Assembly: GCA_937864815.1 (NCBI GenBank)
Contig: CALMJY010000301.1
Coordinates: forward strand, 1 to 45,215
Direction of reading: 5' to 3'
Length of the DNA stretch: 45,215 bases
Source of the DNA: an uncultured Bacteroidota bacterium
Lineage (GTDB): Bacteria > Bacteroidota > Bacteroidia > Bacteroidales > VadinHA17
Below, in pieces: positions 26,874 through 35,154 of the stretch. The position numbers were made by a program, and so were the translations under genes. Every line of letters starts with the position of its first letter. Within the stretch, counting starts at the first letter, position 1. Below the pieces are notes generated by a model that saw only the letters and a list, made by a program, of their open reading frames with translations, did not search any database and had not been told where the DNA came from.

Positions 26874-28400
26874 TTATTTTCCTGTACTCTGTATTATGGT
26901 TGTCATTTGCCTGTCGATCGATTTCCCTCTGTAGGGTTCATATATACAGTCTGTCCGATTACTGTTGATAATTCCCATGGTACCAATAAGGTTCCACATT
27001 GCATATCCGATGTTATTATTATTAAATACGGTTATAATGTCTTTCAGATAGCTGGTTGTAACTTTGTATGGAGTTTTGTTATAAACACCATACTCCTGAA
27101 TCATAACAGGTATGTTTTCAGACCTGGCTTTTTCCAGCTTTTTGGTAAGGTCACCCAGGGGAACAGCAGGATTACCATCCGTGTATGTTATTCTTCCGTC
27201 AGCTGTTATTTTGTATGAAGATTGTTTTTTAGCCCAGGTAGTATTTGCAGGAATTATTTCAAGAGTATCAGTTGTTGTCCTGAATGTGATTTTATTAAAT
27301 GTCATCCAGTCGCCAACAGTATTTGAGAATGTAAGTTTTGTGCCCGGCTGAGGAAGAATTACAGAATAGTCTTTGTTCGAAATATTCTGGTAACCCCATT
27401 GTGTGCTTATTATCTGTGTCCAGTCCTCTCCGGGATCAGAACCGCAGATAAAGCTTTTGGAAAATATTGGTGTATTATCAAGCTTAATTTCCAGTTTTGA
27501 CTGAACCGATACCTGACGTACGTTAATAATAATTTCCATATCCTTCGGAAAACTTCCTTCTAGAATCAGAGGAGACTGATATTCACTTTTTACCGGACCA
27601 TAGAGGTAAATATTTATGTCGGTCATTGGCCATACCGGTACCGGCCATGAATCTGAACCACTTACCCATCCGGCCTTATAATGAGTCAGGGTAAAAGGAT
27701 CATATACGTGCAAGGCCTGTATAATGTTATTTCTGTCATTGAGACTAGGCAGGAGATCCCGGGCATAGTTGAGGCCATCAACAAAAATTATCCTGTCGGG
27801 GTTGATTGACTGGATCCTGTCGATAGCCAGCTTCATTACTTTAACATATGAGTTTTCATCAACTGACGAAGGTTCATTGATCAGGTTAAAGCTCAGTTGC
27901 TCGATTGGAATATTCTTATAGCGGGTTGCGAAATAACCCCAATGGTTGACAAACGCGGTTTGTGCAGAGGCATCGGTCCAGAGACTAACATTCTGACCCG
28001 GAGGAAGGTTTACTGACGTGTTGACACTATATCCCGGAGCCCGGTGAAGATTTATGCATACATGTATCCCATATTTTTTCCCATATTCAACAGCCCTGTC
28101 AATTTCCGCAATCTCATCTTCCAGAAATACATTCCAGTTGCCAGCCTGTGTATAGGTCAGATAGTCGAGAGGGAGTCTTACAAAATTGAATCCAAGGTCG
28201 TTGACAATAATAAATTCTTCTTCAGAAAAACCATTGTTCGACCATCCGACATCGAACTTGCCAAGAAGATTAAAACCCTTATGTTCTTTGCTGAATTGTT
28301 CAAGATCAACTGGCTTAAAAACAAGAGGATCTGTCTCCCGGTCACATCCAAGGAGAATAAGGATGACCAGCAGGATCATATTTAAGAAAACTAATCTCAT
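26874..28400 (-). CDS. GH5 glycosidase lipoprotein with inserted beta domain
   Basis: This 508-residue lipoprotein (ILILLGC) has a GH5-type TIM barrel of the endoglucanase/mannanase clan. GFNFVRLPLDYLTYT, INLHRAPGY, the acid/base Glu176 in FNLINEPSS, HVYDPF, and the nucleophile Glu436 in VMIQEYGVYN are all visible, and the C-terminal WNLIGTMGII follows. Between about residues 264 and 385 an Ig-like or carbohydrate-binding beta domain (YLYGPVKSEYQ to FNKITFRT) is inserted into the barrel between HVYDPF and the nucleophile strand. The ATG at 28400 is preferred over a TTG 12 bp upstream. Substrate could be a beta-glucan, mannan or xylan-type chain. The GH105-type gene follows 11 bp downstream. 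Confidence 0.9.
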   Translation of the reverse strand: MRLVFLNMILLVILILLGCDRETDPLVFKPVDLEQFSKEHKGFNLLGKFDVGWSNNGFSEEEFIIVNDLGFNFVRLPLDYLTYTQAGNWNVFLEDEIAEIDRAVEYGKKYGIHVCINLHRAPGYSVNTSVNLPPGQNVSLWTDASAQTAFVNHWGYFATRYKNIPIEQLSFNLINEPSSVDENSYVKVMKLAIDRIQSINPDRIIFVDGLNYARDLLPSLNDRNNIIQALHVYDPFTLTHYKAGWVSGSDSWPVPVWPMTDINIYLYGPVKSEYQSPLILEGSFPKDMEIIINVRQVSVQSKLEIKLDNTPIFSKSFICGSDPGEDWTQIISTQWGYQNISNKDYSVILPQPGTKLTFSNTVGDWMTFNKITFRTTTDTLEIIPANTTWAKKQSSYKITADGRITYTDGNPAVPLGDLTKKLEKARSENIPVMIQEYGVYNKTPYKVTTSYLKDIITVFNNNNIGYAMWNLIGTMGIINSNRTDCIYEPYRGKSIDRQMTTIIQSTGK

Positions 28401-28489
28401 CACCAATAACAAATATACACAATTAATTATCTGACTGCCCGCTCATGAGAAAACATGAAGGTCAAATTCTATTTTTATTGTAACAATTT

Positions 28490-28513
28490 GATTAATTTTA
28501 ATACGATTAATTT
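28490..28513 (+). promoter_or_regulatory. Direct repeat upstream of the GH97 gene
   Basis: GATTAATTT occurs twice, at 28490-28498 and 28505-28513, with a 15-bp period, and a short dyad ATTGTAACAAT lies just upstream at 28477-28487. The spacing is compatible with a regulator binding site or part of the promoter of the GH97 gene starting at 28557. AT-rich sequence makes chance occurrence likely. Confidence 0.2.
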
Positions 28514-28556
28514 GAAGCCTTGCAATTATTAATATGCCACCTAAGCCCGGTAAATT

Positions 28557-30512
28557 ATGAAGAAAGCTCTTTTCATTTTTATGATAACATTTTTATCCGG
28601 ATTTCTTTTTGGACAAAAATACAATCTAAAATCTCCTGATAACGGTCTTCAGGCACTGATAGAGATTAACAGGAGCATTAACTTAACTCTTGCCTCAGGA
28701 GAGAGGACAATTGTAAAACTTGGTAACATTTCTCTTGAGACAATTGGCTCTACTGATCAAGCAGCTGTTATAAAAGTAAAAAAAATAAACCGCCGCTCAG
28801 CAGACGAGACAGTTCTGCCTGAAATCAGGGAAAAGGCTGAAAAATTAATTAACAGATATAATGAGCTCGAAATAGTAGTAAGCGGTAACTATTCGATTAC
28901 ATTCAGGATGTTTGATGAAGGACTTGCCTACAGATTTTCAACTTCTGCTAAGGACAGTCTGATTATATATCGCGAAAATCTGAATCTATATTTTGATAAA
29001 ACCGATTCAGCATGGTTTCAGTCAACACCGACTTTCAATTCATCGTACGAAACACCATATGAGCATATGGCGATTGAGGAAATAGGGGAAGAGAAACTGT
29101 GCAGCATGCCTTTTCTTATACACAAAAATAATGGTCCTTTTTTAATGATAACTGAAGCTGATCTTTATAGCTATCCGGGATTATGGCTGAGAAATTCCAA
29201 AGAGAAAGGTCTTTCAGCAGTATATCCTTCCTATCCTAAAAAACTGAGTTACAGCGGAAGCCTTTATAACCATGGTCAGGTTGAGGAAACTTATGATCAT
29301 ATCGCAAAAGTTACAGGAACAAGGAATTATCCATGGCGGATATTTGCTATAGCTGAAGATGAAAAGGAAATTGTTGCAAACAATATGGTTTACCTTTTGT
29401 CTTCCCCAAATGTTATTAAAGATTTTTCATGGATCAAACCCGGAGTAGTGATGTTTGACTGGTGGGGCAAGAATAACATTTACGGGGTTGATTTTAAGGC
29501 AGGAATTAATACAGAGACTGCGAAATATTTTATTAATTTCTGTGCGGAGCATGGCTTCAGATATTTTTTGTTTGATGACGGATGGTGCGTAAACCAGGAT
29601 CTTCTTAAGCCTGTTCCAGGATTGAATCTGGATGAAGTAATAACCTATGCCAGAAGCAAGAATGTTGACATAATGCTTTGGATCTTATGGAATTCTTTAC
29701 AGAAGCAGTGGGATGAGGCCTTTGCACAATTTCAGAAATGGGGTATCAGGGGGATAAAGATTGATTTCATGAACCGGGATGATCAGCCGATGGTTGAGTT
29801 TTATGAAGCAGCAGCCAGAAAGGCAGCCGAACAAAAACTCATTGTTGATTTCCATGGTGCTTACAAGCCGTGCGGACTCAGCCGGAAATATCCAAATGTT
29901 CTTACACGGGAAGCTCTTATTGAATTCGAATACAATGGCTGGACAAACTATGATAATCCTGTTCATCACAATCTATTACCCTATATAAGAATGTTTGCCG
30001 GTCCAATGGATTATATTCCTGCAACAATGAGAAATTCCACCCGTGATAATTTCAGGCCGGTCGGGGATTACCCAATGGGTCAGGGTACAAGGGCTCATGC
30101 AATGGCCATGTTTGTAATTGTCAATAGTCCTCTGACAATGCTTCCGGATTCCCCTTCTGATTATTACCGTGAAAGGGAGTGTACTCAATTCCTGAAAGAT
30201 ATACCTGTTATATGGGATGAATCAATACTGCTTGACGGGAAAATTGCCGGGTATACAGTAATGGCTCGCCGATCAGGAGAAGACTGGTATGTAGGGGCAA
30301 TAACGAACTGGGATAAGCGTACCATTGATCTGAAAACAGAATTTCTGGGAGATGGTACATTTGAACTAGAAGCAATTGTGGACGGTATAAATGCTTCCGC
30401 CAGGGCAGAAGATTACAGAAGAAAAAAGCTTACCTTCAGTGCAGGAGATAAAATAAAAATTGATATGGCCTCAGGAGGAGGCTGGATAGCTCATATTAAA
30501 AAAGTCAGGTAG
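28557..30512 (+). CDS. GH97 glycosidase, probably retaining (alpha-galactosidase type)
   Basis: The 651-residue exported protein (signal peptide LFIFMITFLSGFLFGQ) has the three GH97 parts: N-terminal beta-sandwich (about 25-280), a TIM barrel (about 290-560) with VMFDWWGKNN and FLFDDGW, and a C-terminal beta domain. In GH97, inverting SusB-type alpha-glucosidases use Glu bases, while retaining members such as BT1871 have an Asp nucleophile on strand 4. Here the strand reads GIKIDFMNRDDQ with Asp403, and a Glu cluster follows (TREALIEFEYNGW, about E452), so a retaining alpha-galactosidase or a beta-L-arabinopyranosidase-like activity fits better. It converges on the FISUMP gene with a 3-bp gap. 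Confidence 0.92.
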   Translation: MKKALFIFMITFLSGFLFGQKYNLKSPDNGLQALIEINRSINLTLASGERTIVKLGNISLETIGSTDQAAVIKVKKINRRSADETVLPEIREKAEKLINRYNELEIVVSGNYSITFRMFDEGLAYRFSTSAKDSLIIYRENLNLYFDKTDSAWFQSTPTFNSSYETPYEHMAIEEIGEEKLCSMPFLIHKNNGPFLMITEADLYSYPGLWLRNSKEKGLSAVYPSYPKKLSYSGSLYNHGQVEETYDHIAKVTGTRNYPWRIFAIAEDEKEIVANNMVYLLSSPNVIKDFSWIKPGVVMFDWWGKNNIYGVDFKAGINTETAKYFINFCAEHGFRYFLFDDGWCVNQDLLKPVPGLNLDEVITYARSKNVDIMLWILWNSLQKQWDEAFAQFQKWGIRGIKIDFMNRDDQPMVEFYEAAARKAAEQKLIVDFHGAYKPCGLSRKYPNVLTREALIEFEYNGWTNYDNPVHHNLLPYIRMFAGPMDYIPATMRNSTRDNFRPVGDYPMGQGTRAHAMAMFVIVNSPLTMLPDSPSDYYRERECTQFLKDIPVIWDESILLDGKIAGYTVMARRSGEDWYVGAITNWDKRTIDLKTEFLGDGTFELEAIVDGINASARAEDYRRKKLTFSAGDKIKIDMASGGGWIAHIKKVR

Positions 30513-30515
30513 ATA

Positions 30516-31553
30516 TCAGTCTTTTACACAACGTACAGAGGCACCTGATTTTTTGTCGCTGCTTATTTTATCTATATAGGCGTATCCGTAATAGAGATCG
30601 CGTGCATAAGCGTTAAGAGAGTTACTTTCAGTAGATGTCCACCAGAAACCATAGCGTTTGCCTGCATTGTAAGTACCATAAGAATAACGGTAGCCACCAG
30701 GTAAGGCCGTAAATCCTGATGAATTTGTTGCACCTGTATTGGGACTTGTCCAGTGTAAAGTACCTTTCTCCTTGAGTTTATTCCCTGCTGTTTCTATTCC
30801 TCCGGTATTAGTTGTAAGTGTTGTCCATTCTTCGTCAGAGGGAACATGCCATCCGGAAGGGCAGAGCTTTCCTGAACTGACAGCAAACCAGTTATATAAT
30901 GCACCGTATGTAAGATTCACATTGTCATACCAGCACAGGGCTCCGGTAGATAAGGCCGACCATTTGCTTGTATAACTTACCTGGGGAATTTCAGTTCCGT
31001 CATTATATCTTCCTGTATGCAGGTTTTCTGCCATCCATATCTGAGTGCCGATCCGGATTGTTTTATATGTATTTCCGTCAATGTCAGTAAGCTCCTCATA
31101 TACGAGATCGGGATTAAAGACAATATCACTGGAAAATTCCTTCAGGGTAGTGAAAGTTCTATCTGATCCATAGGATGTGCCCAATGAATTAACTGCTTTT
31201 ACCCTGTAATGATAGGTTGTGTTTGGTGTCAAGTCTGTAATCTCAACACTTCTTTTTGTGCTGGTTCTCCCTGTAAGAGTATCGGGATCTGCAGGAACAG
31301 AATTGGAATATGCAGTAGTAGTATCGTATTCAAATGTTACGGTTGTGGCAAGGTTGTTGGCGTTAATAAGACCGTTTAAAGTTGTCCATGTATGGCTGAT
31401 ATATGATACTGTGTCAGTTAAGGCACTTGGTGCTGCCGGTGTTGTATTGGTGGGTTCATCATCGGCATCATCTTTTTTACAGGACGTTATTGTGCCAGCT
31501 GCCAGAACAAGTGTCAGCAGAAATACCAGGAAATATTTAAATCTTTCTTTCAT
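30516..31553 (-). CDS. Lipoprotein with fibronectin-III-like and FISUMP domains
   Basis: The 345-residue lipoprotein (LAAGTITSC, then an Asp/Glu/Pro/Thr-rich linker) has one fibronectin type III-like domain (TDLTPNTTYHYRVKAVNSLG) and a C-terminal FISUMP domain. The latter is marked by IGTQIWMAENLHTGRYNDG, ALCWYDNVNLTYGALYNWFA, LCPSGWHVPSDEEWTTL and FWWTSTESNSLNAYAR. FISUMP domains are widespread in Fibrobacter and Bacteroidota surface proteins; their function is not established. The frame extends 72 bp upstream to another start, but the ATG at 31553 gives the signal peptide. It lies between two convergent or divergent glycosidase genes and may be a surface binding protein. Confidence 0.87.
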   Translation of the reverse strand: MKERFKYFLVFLLTLVLAAGTITSCKKDDADDEPTNTTPAAPSALTDTVSYISHTWTTLNGLINANNLATTVTFEYDTTTAYSNSVPADPDTLTGRTSTKRSVEITDLTPNTTYHYRVKAVNSLGTSYGSDRTFTTLKEFSSDIVFNPDLVYEELTDIDGNTYKTIRIGTQIWMAENLHTGRYNDGTEIPQVSYTSKWSALSTGALCWYDNVNLTYGALYNWFAVSSGKLCPSGWHVPSDEEWTTLTTNTGGIETAGNKLKEKGTLHWTSPNTGATNSSGFTALPGGYRYSYGTYNAGKRYGFWWTSTESNSLNAYARDLYYGYAYIDKISSDKKSGASVRCVKD

Positions 31554-31877
31554 AATATCCTTAAAACTGCAAAATTGATATTTTAATATAAAAATCGTGC
31601 CAAAAATTTTTGTAAAAGTACCCAAAGAAGTGATAAGATTGAAAAAAATCCAATGAACCTGTGAAATAATTCAATAATTTCGGCATACTTATCTCTGTTC
31701 AGATTTAATATTTTGTTAAAAATCAGACTTTCTGACAGAGAATATCAGTAAAGCAAACCATAAGAATTAATATAATTTAATCTCAAAATGATTTATTGGG
31801 GATTTGCGCATGATCAGGAACTTATTTAATAATTAATATGTGTATATTTTACACTTAATTTTTGTAATATTTTTAAA
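31554..31877. other. 324-bp AT-rich divergent intergenic region
   Basis: No coding region is credible here. It must contain promoters for the FISUMP lipoprotein and the GH127-type gene. The only structure I noticed is a 15-bp dyad GTGTATATTTTACAC at 31840-31854 (arms GTGTA/TACAC), 23 bp before the plus-strand ATG, which could be an operator. No SusR, ECF-sigma or hybrid two-component gene is nearby to pair with it. Confidence 0.45.
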
Positions 31878-34235
31878 ATGAAAGATCATACTGGATTTAT
31901 GCTGATTACAGCAGTATTTATTTCAATGATTGTTGGATGCTCCGTTCAGGATCAGAACAGGATAAAGACAGGCGGACCTGAAAAGGTTGATTTCAGGGTA
32001 TTGCCTTTTAAGATTACTGATGTAAAATTACTGGAGGGCCCCTTTCTTAAAGCAACTCAGCTAAATATGCAAACTCTGCTGAATTATGAACCAGACAGGC
32101 TTCTGGCAGGATTTTACTTAGAAGCAGGTTTACAACCAAAGGCTGCCAAATACAGCAGGTGGGAAAATGAATCACTTGCAGGTCACAGTCTTGGTCATTA
32201 CCTGAGTGCATGTTCAATGATGTATCAGACAACCGGAGAAGAACGATTCAGGGAAAGGGTAGATTATATTGTCAGTGAGCTGAAATTCTTGCAGGATCAT
32301 GATGGGGATGGGTATATAGGTGCGTTTCCTGAAGGGAAAAAAATTCTGGGACAGGAAGTTGCCAGAGGAGACATAAGGTCTCAAGGTTTTGACCTGAACG
32401 GAATATGGTCTCCTTTCTATACACAACACAAGATACTAGCAGGGTTAAGAGATGCCTGGAGATTATGCGGAGATGAAACAGCACTAAGGGTTGAGAAGCA
32501 ATTTGCAGACTGGATTGGAACAGTTGTAATGGAATTAAATGATGATCAGGTACAGAAGATGCTGAAATGTGAATATGGAGGAATAAGCGAAACAATGGCT
32601 GATCTTTATGCAGACACAGGAGATGAAAAGTACTTAAAGATTTCCAGGATCTTTTATGATAATGTAACCCTCGATCCTATGAAAAACGGCGAAGATGTAT
32701 TGTCAGGGAAACACTGTAATACCTATATTCCAAAACTTATTGCATTATCGCGGCTTTATGAGCTGACGGGTGATAGCACTGACAAAAAAGCTGCAGAATT
32801 TTTCTGGAATACGGTTACAAAACATCACTCGTATGTAACCGGAGGCAACGGGAATGATGAATATTTCGGCCCACCTGACAAACTCAGGAATCGCCTCGGA
32901 GAAGGAACAACAGAGTCATGTAATGTATACAACATGTTAAAACTGACTGAACATATGTTTCAATGGGATCCATCAGGAGAGGCGGCTGATTTTTATGAAA
33001 GGGCTCTTTTCAACCATATCCTGTCCACACAGAACCCACAAACTGGAAATGTGACCTATAATCTTTCGCTTGACATGGGGGGGTTTAAAGCATTTCAGGA
33101 CCCGATGGAGTTTACATGCTGTATAGGAACCGGCATGGAAAACCATTCAAAATACGGAAAGAATATTTATTATCATAATGATAATGAACTTTATGTATTT
33201 CAATATATTGCCTCGGAATTAACATGGGATGAGAAAGGACTGAAACTAATCCAGGAAACATCTTATCCTGAAGAGCAGGGATCAAGATTAAGGGTTGTCA
33301 GTGAAAATCCTCAGAAGCTTGCCATAATGGTCCGGTATCCTTACTGGGCACAGAAAGGGATTGATATTAAAATAAATGGCAGCCGTAAAAGGATAAACCA
33401 GGGGCCTGGTAGTTTCATTTCAATTAACAGGACATGGAAATCAGGCGATGTTATAGATATACGTATTCCTTTTACTCTTCGTCTTGAAACCATGCCTGAT
33501 GACAGCAACCGTGTGGCGATAATGTATGGCCCTCTGGTGATGGCCGGCGACCTAGGCCCTCATAATGATCCTGCTTCAAAAGACGCAATGTATGTTCCGG
33601 TAATGCTGACAGAAAACAGGAATCCGGAAGAATGGATTAAACCGGTTAATGACAGCATAAATGTATTTCGTACTGTAAACACAGGCCGGCCGCGTGATGT
33701 TGATATGAAGCCGTTCTATTTGTTCTATGACAGGAGATATTCTGTTTTCTGGGATCTATTCAATGAAAAAAACTGGGAAATATGGCAGAATGAATACAGG
33801 ACTGAACAGGAAAGGATAAAGAAAATAAAGGAGTCGGAAATAGATTTTGTCCAGCCCGGAGAAATGCTGCCCGAACGGAATCACAATTTCAGAGGTGAAA
33901 AGACCGCACCCTGGTCATTCAGGGAGAGACCATACCGTGAAGCGAGGGGTGGCTGGTTTTCCTTTGACCTGAAATGTGATCCGAAAAATAAAAACAGACT
34001 GGCAGTTGAATACTGGGGTGGTTTTCCGGGAGCAAAAACTTTTGATATTTTGATTAATGATGTAGTAATAGGCACGGAAAATATTTCAAACAAAAAAGAC
34101 GGACAGTTCATCTTTGAACAATATGATATACCTGAAAAGATAACCTTTGGAAGGAACAAGATCACAGTTAAATTCCAGTCACATCCTAACAATACTGCAG
34201 GACCGGTATTCGGAGTAAGAACGATAAAACCTTAA
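31878..34235 (+). CDS. GH127/GH146-type beta-L-arabinofuranosidase-like lipoprotein
   Basis: This 785-residue lipoprotein (MIVGC, C21) has an alpha6/alpha6 barrel related to DUF1680. The Zn-cysteine active site of HypBA1 (E322, E338, C340, C417 nucleophile, C418) is matched by E328 (GGNGNDEYFG), E346 and C348 (TESCNVYNMLKL), and C414-C415 (FTCCIGTGMENH). It should therefore release beta-linked L-arabinofuranose or a similar sugar from plant glycans. A beta-sandwich follows the barrel from about residue 430, and a C-terminal sandwich domain occupies about 690-785 (GGWFSFDLKCDP to TVKFQSHP). It converges on the isomerase-like gene with a 2-bp gap. Confidence 0.92.
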   Translation: MKDHTGFMLITAVFISMIVGCSVQDQNRIKTGGPEKVDFRVLPFKITDVKLLEGPFLKATQLNMQTLLNYEPDRLLAGFYLEAGLQPKAAKYSRWENESLAGHSLGHYLSACSMMYQTTGEERFRERVDYIVSELKFLQDHDGDGYIGAFPEGKKILGQEVARGDIRSQGFDLNGIWSPFYTQHKILAGLRDAWRLCGDETALRVEKQFADWIGTVVMELNDDQVQKMLKCEYGGISETMADLYADTGDEKYLKISRIFYDNVTLDPMKNGEDVLSGKHCNTYIPKLIALSRLYELTGDSTDKKAAEFFWNTVTKHHSYVTGGNGNDEYFGPPDKLRNRLGEGTTESCNVYNMLKLTEHMFQWDPSGEAADFYERALFNHILSTQNPQTGNVTYNLSLDMGGFKAFQDPMEFTCCIGTGMENHSKYGKNIYYHNDNELYVFQYIASELTWDEKGLKLIQETSYPEEQGSRLRVVSENPQKLAIMVRYPYWAQKGIDIKINGSRKRINQGPGSFISINRTWKSGDVIDIRIPFTLRLETMPDDSNRVAIMYGPLVMAGDLGPHNDPASKDAMYVPVMLTENRNPEEWIKPVNDSINVFRTVNTGRPRDVDMKPFYLFYDRRYSVFWDLFNEKNWEIWQNEYRTEQERIKKIKESEIDFVQPGEMLPERNHNFRGEKTAPWSFRERPYREARGGWFSFDLKCDPKNKNRLAVEYWGGFPGAKTFDILINDVVIGTENISNKKDGQFIFEQYDIPEKITFGRNKITVKFQSHPNNTAGPVFGVRTIKP

Positions 34236-34237
34236 GA

Positions 34238-35125
34238 TCAGATAGCATCCTGGTAGGCCAGGAAAAGTGCCCGGTAGTATTTCAGAAACCTCACCGGATC
34301 GGGATTGCCATCAATCTCTGCATTGCAGTATCCTTTAAAACCATTTGCTGAAAGCAGTTTAAATAACAGACGATAAGGATAATCTGCCATCCAGAGTTCA
34401 TGCATGTGAACACCTCTTATCCGGTCCTTCAACAGGTTGAAATTTGCCTCAAAACCACCCTCTTCAGTATCCTCAGGATTACAATTCCAGTTGACCCAGA
34501 CGTGAGGGCTCCGGGAATAGTCAATTATCCTTTTTATAACAGAAGGTCTGTTGGTCTTATCCCCGTGTACACACACCCTGACCTCAACGCCATTGTTATA
34601 ACCGAATTCCCCAACCTCTGCAAGAGCTCTACCGATCTGCTGTTCGGTTTTTTCCGCTTTGATGCCATCAGGAAGTGCATTTGGGAAAACTCTTATTCCG
34701 GTTGCCCCGACATCTTTTGCCAGTTTAATGTATTCCTTGGTTCCTTCTATATTTTTCTTAAGTTCTGCAGGATCCGGGGAATGATACTGAAATCCGCTTG
34801 CCAGGCTAATAGATTCAAGAGCAGAGTCCTTAAAACGCTTTTTGACCTCTGATCTGCGGGAAGCAGAAATATCAACTTCCACCTTATGTGCATGGGTGGT
34901 ACGAAGTTCAACTGACTGGTAGTTTGCCTCAGTAAGATTTTTAATTATCGTTTCAATATCCCAGTCTTTGGCAATAGTGTATGTCATTATTCCGAGCTTA
35001 AGCGGGTTAGGATTAAATGTAAAATCCTCTTTTCGATCAGTTTCATTTTCAGGGATTATTGTTGCCGGAATTAATGATGCAGCAGCAGAGATTGCACTTG
35101 TCCTTATGAAATCAGCTCTTTTCAT
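34238..35125 (-). CDS. Exported sugar isomerase/epimerase-like TIM-barrel protein
   Basis: The 295-residue protein has a twin-basic signal-like N-terminus (KRADFIRTSAISAAASLIPA) and then an AP-endonuclease-2/xylose-isomerase-type barrel: PLKLGIMTYTIAKDWDIETI, YQSVELRTTHAHK, GATGIRVFPNALP, VEVRVCVHG, HVWVNWNCNPED, IRGVHMHELW and YCNAEIDGNPDP. Final Glu, His and Asp residues are in places expected for metal binding. Related exported proteins often sit beside DUF1080 proteins in gene clusters acting on oxidised or 3-keto sugars, as here. The ATG at 35125 is chosen over a TTG 6 bp upstream. It follows the DUF1080-PHP gene by 29 bp. Confidence 0.85.
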   Translation of the reverse strand: MKRADFIRTSAISAAASLIPATIIPENETDRKEDFTFNPNPLKLGIMTYTIAKDWDIETIIKNLTEANYQSVELRTTHAHKVEVDISASRRSEVKKRFKDSALESISLASGFQYHSPDPAELKKNIEGTKEYIKLAKDVGATGIRVFPNALPDGIKAEKTEQQIGRALAEVGEFGYNNGVEVRVCVHGDKTNRPSVIKRIIDYSRSPHVWVNWNCNPEDTEEGGFEANFNLLKDRIRGVHMHELWMADYPYRLLFKLLSANGFKGYCNAEIDGNPDPVRFLKYYRALFLAYQDAI

Positions 35126-35154
35126 AATCAATATATTATTTTTTTACCACCTGT

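Noticed and set aside
28044-28385. 113-codon plus-strand frame opposite the GH5 gene
   Set aside because: Antisense shadow of the GH5 catalytic domain, without a conserved motif or start context.
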